Program-made: the position numbers and the translations under genes | Source of the DNA: Sarcocystis neurona | Taxonomy: Eukaryota; Apicomplexa; Conoidasida; Eucoccidiorida; Sarcocystidae | Assembly: GCA_000727475.1 (NCBI GenBank) | Contig: KL647314.1 | Coordinates: forward strand, 1,771,283 to 1,835,282 | Reading direction: 5' to 3' | Length of the DNA stretch: 64,000 nucleotides | Shown: positions 23,027 through 34,000 of the stretch, piece by piece | Layout: the number at the start of each line of letters is the position of its first letter | Position numbering within the stretch: position 1 is the first letter of the stretch | The notes under the pieces: generated by a model | The model's database searches: none | Told to the model about the DNA's origin: nothing | Seen by the model: the letters and a program-made list of their open reading frames with translations, nothing else

Positions 23027-23330
23027 TTACGAGGAGGCTGCGCACACTATCGATGTCATCGGGCAACTGCTCCCCGAGCGCCTGCAGCAGCTGCTGCTGC
23101 AGAAAACCCCACACCAGGCAGACGCATGCAGCGATCACCGGTCACGCATTCCACCCGATTTCGCCCAGCACAACACGGCCCCACAGCCTTCCCCCCCCCC
23201 CTCTCAGGTGTCATTACACCCGAGAGCAACAAGTCCCCATCCCCCACACCACCCCCACAGGTGTCACTACAGCCGCCTTCAGTTACCACTTTGGGAAGCG
23301 GCCTCGTCGCAGGGCAGACACACATATAAA
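23027..23330 (+). CDS. candidate exon, unrecognised gene (strand uncertain)
   Basis: On the + strand the frame reads EVANSFYEEAAHTIDVIGQL, then LPERLQQLLLQKTP, followed by a Pro/Ser-rich stretch that runs through two degenerate copies of the palindrome (23207 and ~23261). On the - strand the same DNA reads LLQALGEQLPDDIDSVRSLL followed by VKTVRYLACYG and a GTAGGC donor. Both look genuine; the + reading fits its neighbours slightly better. Confidence 0.3.
23201..23226. repeat. extended palindrome with CTCTC/GAGAG arms
   Basis: CTCTCAGGTGTCATTACACC followed by CGAGAG: outer arms CTCTC and GAGAG enclose a two-mismatch core. This suggests the repeat unit can be longer than 14 bp. Confidence 0.6.
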
Positions 23331-23791
23331 TCGCCGCAGCACCTCTGCAGACAACGGGTTCCCGCGCCTGTGCACACGCACGCACACGAACAAACGCTTA
23401 CGTGTACACAAGCACATGTCTGTCTACATATATATATATATATCAGTCTCAATATATATATATATTATAATAGGGATGCAGCTTGAAGACGCATACGAGT
23501 AAATACAGCTATCCACCTGTACCCACGGGTCCGCGACCTCATGCACTTAGCGGTACGCATAGACTGAGCTGCATATGACACCGGGGCCCCGTTCATCCGC
23601 ATGGACGTCGTCTCTAAGTCTGTGCGCATGCACATCAATACAGGCACACCGGCGTGTACGCATGTGTCCACCCAGAAACATACCTGTCTCTCTATCTCTC
23701 CATACATATGTATCAAGACCCACATGTACATGCACAGATAATATATGTGCCTACATATATATATATATACATATATATATGTATATGCAAG

Positions 23792-23945
23792 CACATGCGT
23801 ATGCCTGTGGACACCGTCTTCGACTGTTCGGGGTATGCGTCCGAAGTTGGACTGATACTCGTGCGATTTCAACACTCGCGAACGCGTTGGCGCAGAGGCG
23901 TCCCCGCAGCATGCATCAAGCTCGGCCACGAGCCGCACTATGTAT
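23792..23945 (+). CDS. candidate exon, unrecognised gene
   Basis: The frame reads MPVDTVFDCSGYASEVGLIL, then VRFQHSRTRWRRGVPAACIK and LGHEPHY, about two thirds of codons ending in G or C, bounded by TA-rich DNA on both sides. The - strand alternative (RLVAELDACCGDASAPTRSR and more) is also open. Confidence 0.3.
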
Positions 23946-24035
23946 AAATACACACACATACACACAGGTTAACGTAGACGTCTTTGTACTTGCACCAACA
24001 TATATACGTGTAGGTGGTAGTTATTATGCACACAG

Positions 24036-24138
24036 AAAAGACTCACGGGCTCTGCGTCGGGCTGCTCCATACTGCTGGTGGTGCTGGCGCCTTCGCTGCA
24101 TGGGCACTACAGCACCGTGCGGCTTCGCACACACCTTC
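24036..24138 (+). CDS. candidate exon, unrecognised gene
   Basis: Between a CACACAG acceptor and a GTAAAC donor the + frame reads KRLTGSASGCSILLVVLAPS, then LHGHYSTVRLRTHL, with strong G/C third positions. It could be a short hydrophobic segment of the same protein as the preceding island. Confidence 0.35.
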
Positions 24139-25249
24139 GTAAACTTACAACACGTACACGCACATCTATGTATACAATATATATACCTATATATGCATGT
24201 GTACAGGTACGTACGACCTGTTCGTGCAGGTATATACATATATGTACATATATGTATATGCACATGGATATGTAAGGAGAAGCTGCGCGTAGACAGAGAC
24301 ACGAATCCAGTTGGGTGGCGAGGGCGTGTCTCATGTCTCTTTTGAGTTCAACGAGAGAGACAGCAAGAGATAAGGAAAGCTGCGCAGAGACAGAGAAAAG
24401 ATTTGTCCGCTAAAATGTGTCTGTGTGTGTGTGTGTAGGAGGACGTAGGCATGCGCACAGACAGATGGTGCGCACCTCCTACAGATGAGTATTTAAAATG
24501 ACAGCGCTGCATGTCGAGAGAATTACTCCGGGGAAGATCACTTCACGAGAGACTGCAGGCGGCGGAAAAGGCCCGTGCGTGACACGGCAGCAGGAAGTCA
24601 CGGCTCTCTCGTCATTAACACGAAACAGAGAGAGACACAGATGAAAACCAACTGATTCAGCTGTGTACTTGTATGATCATATACACGTGCATACACAGAT
24701 CTACAGACATATGCGAAAATTCCCCGTCCTGACCATCCCACCACTTGTCATACAGGTCTATTCGACGACGTGTCTACACGACGCCGTTGTCTTGGTGTAC
24801 ATATACGCATGATACCACGGCACTGCGACCTATGCGTCAATATCTGCACGTGCCCTGAGAATCGAAGAAATCCGTCAACGGTGAGACGAGTGAACTCGGA
24901 AGGAATTGCGGAAAATCATCATTTTGTGTTTCACGAGATGCGGGTCGTGTCGTGTAGAAGTCACGCATGCGTGCAGAAAGAGAGGGGGATCCAGCGGAGA
25001 CGGAGGGAAAGTGATCCCGCAGACAGACAAGCAAGAAAAAGGACGCAAAAAGGAGTCGGACAGGTAGGGAAAAGCGGGGAGCTCTGACGATCTTCGCGCA
25101 GAGCTCACACGTGTGTACGCGAGACAGAACCGTAGACACTCACGCAGATATTTCGGCATGTGCATGCACACGGCTCAAGGATATATCCTTCTGCTCTCTG
25201 CCATTGACGCGATGAATGCCCTCTCTTGTACGAAGAATGTATGTACAGA

Positions 25250-25620
25250 GGGTCGAAGGTGGAGGAAAACAGCGGCAGCTGCCCCGAGAAAAGCAGCCGC
25301 AGCAGCTGCTGCGGAGCACCACAAGGGCAACTGCAGCAGCAACACCGAAGCAGAAGACACAGCGTCAGGACCGGTGGCAGCAAAAACGAGAGCCGCAGCA
25401 GTCCAAGAAGCCTTCAGACCACCACCGCCAGCACTAAGAGCAGCAGCACAAGGAGGTGGCCCGGCAGCAGCAACCGGAAAACAGCGGGAGGAGCGGTGCA
25501 AGCTGCAGCAGCAGTGGGAAATTGAGGAGCGTGGCTCGGAGAAAGGGGCCGAGAGACGGAAACAAGGGGCAGCAGCGCCGCGGAAAGGACAGTGTCCTTC
25601 CGAAAGTCAGTTAAGGCAAA
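25250..25620 (+). repeat. GCA/CAG-rich block with + strand open frame
   Basis: Purine-rich CAG-family triplets; the frame from 25113 to 25817 stays open with Ala/Gln/Arg/Glu-rich sequence. It may be the last exon-like segment of the unresolved + strand locus; no family recognised. Confidence 0.4.
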
Positions 25621-25809
25621 AGAACATTCTCCGGAATGTGATTATATTGCCTTTCTGTTCTCGTGCGGTGTGTGTTTGTGTTGCTGGCTGCCGTTCCGCA
25701 GACAGGCGGTGTTGTGTGGCATGCAGAGCCACATGCATGCGACAACTGCGAGCGCTACACACGAGTCAAGAAGAAAATGTGGCCTCCTACGCATGTTGCT
25801 CTTCGTTCT

Positions 25810-26170
25810 TTCTGTAACCTGCCGTTGCTGCTGCTGTAAATCGCGGTGTTCTTGTGCTGGGTGCTGCTCTGGCCAGTGCTGCTCATGCTGCGACTGTTTC
25901 TGCGACAGTATTGGCGCAGCCGTGGCAGCTTCTGTGCCGACTGTTGTGCGGCTAGTAACGCTGCTGCTGCAGCTATTGCTACCGTTGCCGCGGTTAGGAA
26001 CACCGTTGTTGTTGCTGTTAGGAATGCTGCTGCTGCTGCTATTGAGGCGGCGTTCTCTGCTGCTCAAAGCTGCTCCTGCTCCACTACCTGCTGTTGCTGC
26101 TACGCCACCTGCTTCTGTGCGTCCGCGCTTCGTGCTGCATTGGTGCCTGCTCACTGCGGCTGCTGCTGCA
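25810..26170 (+). repeat. CTG/GCTGCT triplet block
   Basis: CTG-family triplets on the + strand. Its complement is an Asn/Ser/Gln-rich - strand frame (26154-25642). Confidence 0.6.
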
Positions 26171-26832
26171 GCTGCCGCTTTTAATCCTGTTCAGCCGCTA
26201 CTTCCTTGAAATTGCTGCGTACGGGCAGCTCTCTGGAGCGTGCTGTGTCGGTGCAGTTGTAGCAGTGCTGCTGGTGTACCACTGCCGAGCCAGATTAGTG
26301 CTGCTATCGTTGCTCTGTGCTTCGTTTCAACGTTGTTGTTGCTCTCATCCGTGGGTCTGCTTTCCGGCTGCTGATTCTGCTCTTGTCAATTGTGTCCGAT
26401 ACCGTTTCTACAGTGTTACGTTATTGGTGCCGTTCCAGCTGCCAGGGCTGCGGCTGTTCCTATACACGAAAGGTGTCGTCCTTAGCGCTGCAGGACTGGT
26501 GCTACCGTTACTGCCCTTACTGCTGTTTCTGCTGAATCAACCCGCGGCAGCTGCTGCTCGCTCCGTAGTCCTTTCTATTTATATCCATCTTCTGATGCTA
26601 GTGCGTAATACGCTCCGCCGCTGGGGCGCGGCGGCGTCAACCTGCAGCGTCGTTTGATTTCTTATTCAGGATCTATCGTGGTCGTACTGTAAGTTTTTGT
26701 AGTCAGCGATGGCTACGCTTGCTGTTGCTGACTCCACTGACACTGCTGCTCCTCCAGGTTATGACTCATTTAACGTATATTAAACTTGTTAGTTTGTTAG
26801 TGATGCAGAGGTGCCCAGACACACCTGTCTCA

Positions 26833-26846
26833 GGGGTACGCACACC
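26833..26846. repeat. degenerate copy of the GGTGTACGTACACC palindrome
   Basis: GGGGTACGCACACC followed by GGAG. Confidence 0.5.
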
Positions 26847-27704
26847 GGAGGTCCCGGGCGCGACGTAGAGAAATATGTTTATCAGGTCTCGGTATCCCTA
26901 TAGACGGGTCCTGTATAGCACCGTCTGCACACGTCAACATTGCGAACTGTTACAATTCAAAATTGCAGAACACCCGTAGATACTTTGCCTTGTAGCACTC
27001 TGGTTTGCAGCGGCTGATATCTGCCAGGCGGTCTCCCACGAGAGTGCGCCCTTGTTGGCGCTGCTTTCGCGCGTGGTGACTCGCACCACACCTGCGGCAG
27101 AATGCCTGTACTGTTGCAGCTTCATCTGCTTTTGTTCGTCTTTTGCTGCTTTGGTTCCGCTAGCATCGTTGTTGCAACCTTTGCTCGCGTCCTGCTGTTG
27201 CTCCACCTGCCTGTTGCTTCTCGCCGGTGATGCCGTTCGCGCTTCACGTAGGGCTGCTGCTGCTGCTTGGCAGTCACTCGTTCTGCTGCGAGGCGCCTCT
27301 GTTCTTGCTGCTGCTGCTGCTGACGAGTCGCTTGACGTAGCTGCTGCTGCTGCCACTTGCTGCGGTTGGTAACAAAGGGTTGCTCGTCGCAGGCGAAACC
27401 TCTGGCGGAACAGCTTTGCTGTCTCGCTGCTGGTGCTGTGTGTTACAATTTGGAGCGCACGTAGAATCCAGAAAAACACAGCTTTGACTCAAGCCGCGAC
27501 AACTGCAACGAGGACCGGAAGAAGGCAGTAGCAGCGTTGCTTTCGACTCAACTAGGGCAAGCGGTACTTCTAACGCAGCGAGAACAACAGTCTGTGTGCT
27601 GCAGCAGCTGATAACTGATAGCTAAGGACACCAGCAGCGAAGTCGCTTTCCTTACAACGGCACTGGCATGCAGAGCGCAGCAACAGCGGCAGCCTCACTC
27701 CACC

Positions 27705-27840
27705 CAGCATGCGTCACGTAGAAACAGCACTCCTACCAGCAGCGGGACACCGTGTACTGCAGGACGGCAACACCAGCAGCAACATTTAAAGGCCAGCAGG
27801 AGCATCACCGGCAAAGAGCACCAGCATACGTCACGTGGAA
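27705..27840 (+). repeat. short direct repeat pair, 117 bp apart
   Basis: CAGCATGCGTCACGTAGAA at 27705 and CAGCATACGTCACGTGGAA at 27822 match at 17 of 19 positions, and both are followed by RCAGCA. They suggest a decayed tandem duplication. Confidence 0.5.
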
Positions 27841-28872
27841 GCAGCAGCCGCACATCACTGGAGAGTGTTGTGCGAGAACACCCAGCAGAGACTGCAGCAG
27901 TAGGCGCACCAACAAAAATCACAACACTTAATGCAGGGAGAGCACTGCAGCAGGTCTTCTTCTCCAGGAAGTGTTGCAACAACTGAGCGTAACAAGCACA
28001 CTGGCATGTAAGCAGGGAGAGAAGCAGCAAGCGCAGTGGCTACGATTGTCCCAGCGGCTGCGACATCGATAGTCCACATAGCAGCACACACTGCAATATT
28101 GGGTCGGCAGCGTGACAGTGAGTATAAACTACAGCAGTGAGCACGGGCGCAAGCGGAACGCTGAGATGTGACAGGCGGGCTCAACAACAGCGCACACGAC
28201 AGGACCTGTCTTAGCCTGAGCTGCACACCGGGTAAGAGCACCAGCACCACGCTGCCTGACGATCACGTATGTGGCTTTTACGGAAGTGCGTTTATCAATG
28301 CTACATATGTCAGCGGCGCTGCCAGCGTTGCGTCTGTCGTGTCTTCCGCACGTTGGCACTAGTCACCTTGTACATCATGTTATTTGGGGAACTATTCGTG
28401 ACATCCATTCTGTAAGCAGGACTGTGTGGGCCAGCGGCTTTAGCAGCAACTGCGGCTGTTGTTACGCAGCTCAGGACAGAGCCCGACAGGAGTAGCCCCA
28501 GTGATACAAGCAGCATCAGCATCCGCGGCGTCAGGCTAACTGCAATGGCAATACCACGGTCTTCAAACGTAATCCCTAGGATCCGGAAGAAGAGCGGCTA
28601 CTACAGAAGTAAAGGCAGCAGCAGCGCACGATCACCAACATCACCCACTGCTTAGCAGATGGGGAGGACACAAGGAGTAACAGCGAGTCTTCCGTCAGTG
28701 TGTTCACAACAAGCACCATTCAGCTCTGACTTGAGCAAACACGAGGCCATCAGCTGCTGTTATCCTTTGTGAATTAGTCGCTTTTCCTTTTGAAACAGGA
28801 CCACATTGCAAGAGCGGCTGCAACGTAAGGAACCAAAGTTGCAGCAGAAGGAGATCCACCAACGGACGCAGT

Positions 28873-29148
28873 ATGGCAACCCTTCGCAACGACCAGCGAC
28901 TCCACGTTTTCACCTTAACGTCAGAAGCAGACTCATCAGCAGTACTAAGTGGAGTCTATATACGTCAGCGTAGCAACACACACACCAGCTGTCGAACCTG
29001 TCTCGTCACTGAACTCTCTCGGTCTTTCGCGGTGGAGTATTGTCACAACGTAACGCTTACCAACAGCGTTCGCAGCGGTTGCAACGGCGTCGTTCCGCAA
29101 GAGAAACACCTTATTGCCTGCTCAGAGGCAGCCGCAAGCATGCTGTAG
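28873..29148 (+). CDS. small ORF of unknown function
   Basis: ATG-started 91-codon frame beginning MATLRNDQRLHVFTLTSEAD, with a natural composition and five Cys. No family recognised, no clear promoter or splice context. Confidence 0.2.
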   Translation: MATLRNDQRLHVFTLTSEADSSAVLSGVYIRQRSNTHTSCRTCLVTELSRSFAVEYCHNVTLTNSVRSGCNGVVPQEKHLIACSEAAASML

Positions 29149-30179
29149 TTGTGTTTTTTTAACGTCGTAGACATCGCCATAACTAGAGGAACACACACAG
29201 AATATATACTGCCATCTTGAGCTATGGTGAGGGGAAAGGGGTATATATATATATATGCCGGATGGTACGTTGCTAAGAGGCACTCTTCGACGTAAACGTT
29301 AGCACGCCAGCTCCTCGTAAAGGTGCCAGCGTACCTATCGCTCGCGCTTGCAGTGGCGTCAGCACAAGCTTGAAGAAATGAGAGGCGACAGTGTTCGCCG
29401 TTGTATTTCTTAACAGCGGGATCAGGCCAGCAAACATCGCAACGACAACAGTAAAGACAACACCAGCACGAGCAGTCATACCAGCAACAAGTATTACATA
29501 TTCAGCCGCAGCAACGGGATACCTGATCTGGTTTAGTGTAGGAAAGCGGCCACATTTGGTTATGTGGCAGGTCGAGTCCTTGGAAGTCCTGTAGAAGGGT
29601 CCCCGCTGCTTCAAAATGACACAAATGTAGCCATGTCCCTAAAGTACTTCATGGGGGATTTCACTACGCTAATAAATGGAAATATCTCTTTCTTTTAAGG
29701 GCATGCCGCGACCACAAGCTAGGTCACTCCATCGAGCATTTACGCACACAGGTAATTGCGAGTGTATGTTCATTTGGATATCGATTGGTCTACCTGCTGC
29801 GACCTTATGAGGCAATTGCCGACAGAAAGTAATGTGCCGGGGCCAATCCAGAACATACGCGCAGCTCCTTGTGCAGGGGTAATCGAGTGATTTTAACATA
29901 ACTGTTAAAGCTCTACGCTGACGTGCGCGGCAAGTGCTCCTCTGCTCGAGCAGAGCACGCGTGGCAGACCTCGATCAAACTTCCACATTTGTGTTTACCA
30001 GGGTATGCTCGCACACAACTACACTTGGAGAGGGCCGCGATATCTTGACTGCTGCTGGTGCTGTCACCCCTAAGCTGCTGTAGCTGTCGCACACTAGTTC
30101 TGCTGCTGTCACACATTTTACTGCTGTTGCTGGGGCTCCCGCTGGTGCGGCTTGCAGACCACTTCCTTTTGCCGCTGCT

Positions 30180-30632
30180 GTGGAACGGCTATTTGAAGCT
30201 GCTGTTGCCACACCGACAAGTTGTTGCAGCAGCTGCTCCCACACCAGCAAACGACAGAAAGCACTTTTTGTTGGAGGGCTTGCTTCCCCGTGTTGCACGA
30301 AAAGAAGTGAGACGTTCGTGCGCACTCCCCGGATTCAGGAGCTTACAAGGCATGCAGAACAGTTGCTGTTTTCTCGTCTCGTTTCGTTTTGCCATCGGAT
30401 CGCGGCGCGTAATTTTTCGCAGGAAGCAAAAGTTGCTTGGCGTCTGCTGGCGCGGAGAGTGAAGATCGTTTATCGAGCGAACGCAGTAAACAGGTGGTTC
30501 GTCGACAGCGTCAGTTGTGACGGCGCAGTCATAATGGTCACAGTGCCACTGGTTCGTGGAGTGATAACAGCAGTGCTACTTCTCCTAACCACCACCGAGA
30601 CACCGTTACACGGAATCTTTATATATATATAA
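30180..30632 (+). CDS. ORF of unknown function (strand uncertain)
   Basis: A 150-codon + frame with a helical, basic middle part (ELTRHAEQLLFSRLVSFCHR, then AARNFSQEAKVAWRLLARR) and a hydrophobic end. It starts within a CTG-rich stretch, so the true start is unclear. The - strand frame 30325-29975 overlaps its first part and could be a terminal exon of the large - strand gene to the right. Confidence 0.25.
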   Translation: MERLFEAAVATPTSCCSSCSHTSKRQKALFVGGLASPCCTKRSETFVRTPRIQELTRHAEQLLFSRLVSFCHRIAARNFSQEAKVAWRLLARRVKIVYRANAVNRWFVDSVSCDGAVIMVTVPLVRGVITAVLLLLTTTETPLHGIFIYI

Positions 30633-31025
30633 ATAAATATATGTGCATTGAGAATATATATATATATGTATATGTACAGAGCAACGCGTACACAGATACA
30701 GACAGAGCCTTTTCAAGAGCAGACACGCTTCCGCCTCTTTTTGCAACATACACCGGTGTATAGGGTATTCAGTATATGGTTGCAGGTATATATATATATA
30801 TATACATATGTATATATATGTATGTTGGTATAGGGGCATGCGTGCCACGCGATGTGCACATATACAGCTAGGTACGCAGGCATATCCAGGTACACGTGTA
30901 TATATATGTTTACACATATATACACATGTACAACACCAGTGTAAGGCGCCCTTGTTTCCCCTATAGAAACACTCTACTGCCATCACCCAGCAGCGTACGC
31001 CTTCAACAGAGCGGCTCGTTTGAAG

Positions 31026-34000
31026 CTACTGCGGTGTGCCCGAAAAGCCTGGGGCTGCAGCAGCATCTGGAGGAACTACTTCGAACCGTAGCGTTAGCTG
31101 ATCAACGTCAACGCGCACATCTCCTGCACGCAACAGCACAGACCACGGAGAGGCTTCTTCTCCTTCTGCTGCGTCCTCGAGCTGCTGCACTTGCGGCGTT
31201 TGCTGCGGCATGACTGGTTGCTGTAGCAGCAGCTCCGGTTGTCGCGCCGCAGGAGCAGCAGGAGTGGCTGCCGGAGGAGCCGCAGTATCTGCTGCAGGAG
31301 CACCAGCCGGAGCAGCTACACCAATACCAGCAGTTGCAGCACGAAGATTAACCCCAGCTGCAGCAGCGGCAGATCCACGTGTCCCGTGCACCTGCTCATC
31401 TGCTCTCTGGGTCGACGGCAGCTCACTGTTTTGCAGTTGACCTTCCCGCTGCCGCTGCCGCTGACAGCATTGTCGCGGCTGTATTTCCTGTCGCTGTTCT
31501 CCCCCTACCTCCCTCGTTTCTTCGCTTCGGGCAACTCCTGCCTGTGCTGGCCCTGTGTGCTTAGGCTGCGGCTGCTGTTGCAGCTGCCTCTCTTTAATAC
31601 TGCGTCTTCTACGAGTGAAAGCAGGACCCAGCACTTGTTGAAGATCGACAGCAGCAGCCGCATCTGAACCGCTCCATTGCACTCTGCCCCTAGCAACCGC
31701 GCTGCAGAACAGCTGCGTGTCACCTAGAAGTTTACGGAGAAGGTGAGAAGAGAAAAACAGCGTCGGTGTCTCTCCCGTGACTGCTGCTATTGTGCTGTGG
31801 CATTCACCGCGGGCCTCTGCTGCTCTCCTGATGCTGCTGTGTCTGCCGTTTCGCATGTTCACAGGCGCCCATAACCTCTGTCGGAGCAGCAAACGCAACC
31901 ACCGCAGCCCCTTGTGCTGCACGCTGCTCCTGCTATCACCCTCTGCAACAGCGACAGGCAGAATCTGCTGGCGGCATGTACTGCTAAGGTTCTTGGGGCT
32001 GCAACCCTCTTTGTCTGCAAGAGGGGGCACACTCTCCATCTGCGCTGTCTCTTCCTTCTGCTCAACCCCGTAAGCACCCGCAAGAGAAGCAGCCCGACTG
32101 CTGCTGTTGGTATTGCCCGTGTCCCCGCTGCTGTTGCGGCTGCTCCCTGCTGCCGCAGAAGAAAGCTCCACTACAAATGTGGCGGAACCAGGTGGTATGC
32201 GACTGCCCCCTTCATCTTCTGCATCACCTTCGGATCCACTGCGTAGCGCTAGAAATGACAGATTCCTGCGAAAAAAGCTACCCGTGCTCTGGTTTCTATT
32301 CTTGCTGCTGTTGTACTGCCTCTCCTTCCAGGGTAATAGCGAAGCGCTTCCCCGTGCATGCCCGTGTTGTTCCGGCTGTTGGCGCCACAGCTGCGTCTGT
32401 CGTTGCTCCCACAGCTCTTGCTGCTGTCTTAGCCTTTGTTGTTGCTGCTGCTCTGTACACAAGCGACGCTGCTGCTCACGCATCGCCTTCACGTAGCATT
32501 CGCGCATGCGCCGAGGGCAGCACGGAGGCCTTCCTAGAAGCAGCAGCGCGAAGACGCTGTTTCGCGGTGCATGCACTGCGTGCAGCAGGTTGAATCCCGC
32601 CACGAGCTGCACCTGCAGCAGCTGCAGCAATTTCTCTACCCAGCGATGTTGCAGTCCCCCCTGCAGCAGCAGGCGCCTCCCACGCTGTTCCCCCTTCTCA
32701 GCTGCCCCTTCTCCTCTGCTGCTGCTGAAGCCCAGCAGCAAGTGCGAGAGAATCGCAGAAGGAGAGAGTACAGCGGAAGACAACATGCAGAAGCCATCCG
32801 GAAAGAGAGACAGCCGCAGCAGCGCAGAGGAAGAGGGAGGAAACAGCAAGTGATATAAATTCTTCACGAGCCATGACGCAGCAGGATTTTTCAGAGGAAA
32901 GGCTTCCCCAACAAAGCACATAGTGTTAGAGGCAGGATAGATATCGACGCCTACACTAGGCGCTATCCATGCATGCAGCAAGTCACGCACTGCTGCTATA
33001 ACTTCTAGGGTTGCTGCGCCCACTTTTTCTACTGCTGGTCCTGCTGCCCTTGGTTGATAGACCACGCCAACAGCTCCTGCTGCGGCTGCTGCACCGCGTG
33101 GGGCGCGTCTATCCGTTCCTGTTGCTGTGCTGCTCCGCGGTGTTCTCGGCGCCATTGCTATCGCCGCTACTTCAAATGCTTCTGCAGCTCTTCCTGCTTC
33201 TGCTGCCCATCGAGCGGGGGTCACCGGCTCTGCTGCTATTGCTGCTCTCTCCTGTGGTTCTGCGAATGCTGCTGCTATACGATCTTTTGCTGCTGCTGAA
33301 GCTGCTCTCGTTGGGGCTGCCGTCTTGTTGGAAACTGCTGCTTTTCCCCCAAGTGTCATCACTGCATCCCCCTCTGCTGCAGCAGCCACGCGCTCGGCTG
33401 TCAGTCGCTTTGTCGCTACTTTTGAAGCAGCTTGCTCTGGTTGCACCTTCTGCGGCCGCTCCTGTTCTGTCTTTTCCTCCTCTGCGACGCTGTCGCGTCT
33501 CTCGTCATTTTCGTCGTACGTGCTGCTGCTTACGGTGCTGCAGTCCACGTCGACACTCGTCCTGCGGCTGTCGCTGCTCCATATGCCACTCTCCAAGATT
33601 TCCCCTTCCCGTCCCGTGTAGTATGTGATCCTGCTGCGGCTGTCGTTGCCGAGAGAGTAGCTCTTCTGAAAGCTGCCCCCTTCCTCCTCGCTCATGGGGT
33701 GAGGCGGCGCCGATTTACTGCTGCTGTCTACGATATTCCTGCTCCCTGTCCTACTGGTGCTGCGGCTGGAGCTGCTGTGATTGCCCTCTCCGAGTCCGAA
33801 GCCTATTCTGTTGCTGCCGCTGCTGTACCTTCTGCTGGTCTGCCTGTTGTCGCCGGCGTCTTTGCCGATACTGTTGGATTTGCTGGTGTTGCTGCGCCTA
33901 GGCAGTTTGTAGCGGAGCTGTATGGAGAGAGCCTGCAAGGGTAGACGCACCAGCAGCTGCGGCAGCTGCAGCTCTACGAGTGGTGCTCGCAGCCGAAGCG

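Larger units (their letters stand above)
13718..24138 (+). other. unresolved multi-exon locus, + strand favoured
   Basis: GC-richer, protein-like islands lie between TA-rich spacers. The better ones on the + strand are 13718-13900, 14639-14719, 15640-15852, 16251-16301, 16903-17109, 17531-17642, 18054-18182, 19336-19690, 20461-20580, 21980-22260, 23027-23190, 23792-23945 and 24036-24138. Several have plausible AG and GT borders, and many end codons in G or C as the NOG2 exons do. I could not join them in one phase-consistent model and recognise no family. They may be one very long gene comparable to the XRN2 gene further right (~18.6 kb) or several genes. Between 20448 and 23960 the opposite strand also gives good-looking exons. 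Confidence 0.35.
25620..30600. other. microsatellite-poor region, no gene resolved
   Basis: From about 26200 to 30600 TA tracts almost vanish (one short run at 29240-29258). Short frames with natural composition occur on both strands: + 28873-29148, + 29391-29594, + 30180-30632, - 28522-28310 (a signal-peptide-like start MLMLLVSLGLLLSGSVLS) and - 30325-29975. None has a recognised domain or a supported gene model. I saw no reverse transcriptase, integrase or transposase motif. Confidence 0.4.

Noticed and set aside
21511..23110. An HscB/Jac1-like co-chaperone on the - strand, suggested by VRSLLVKTVRYL-type sequence
   Set aside because: No J-domain HPD motif was found nearby, and exon phases did not join.
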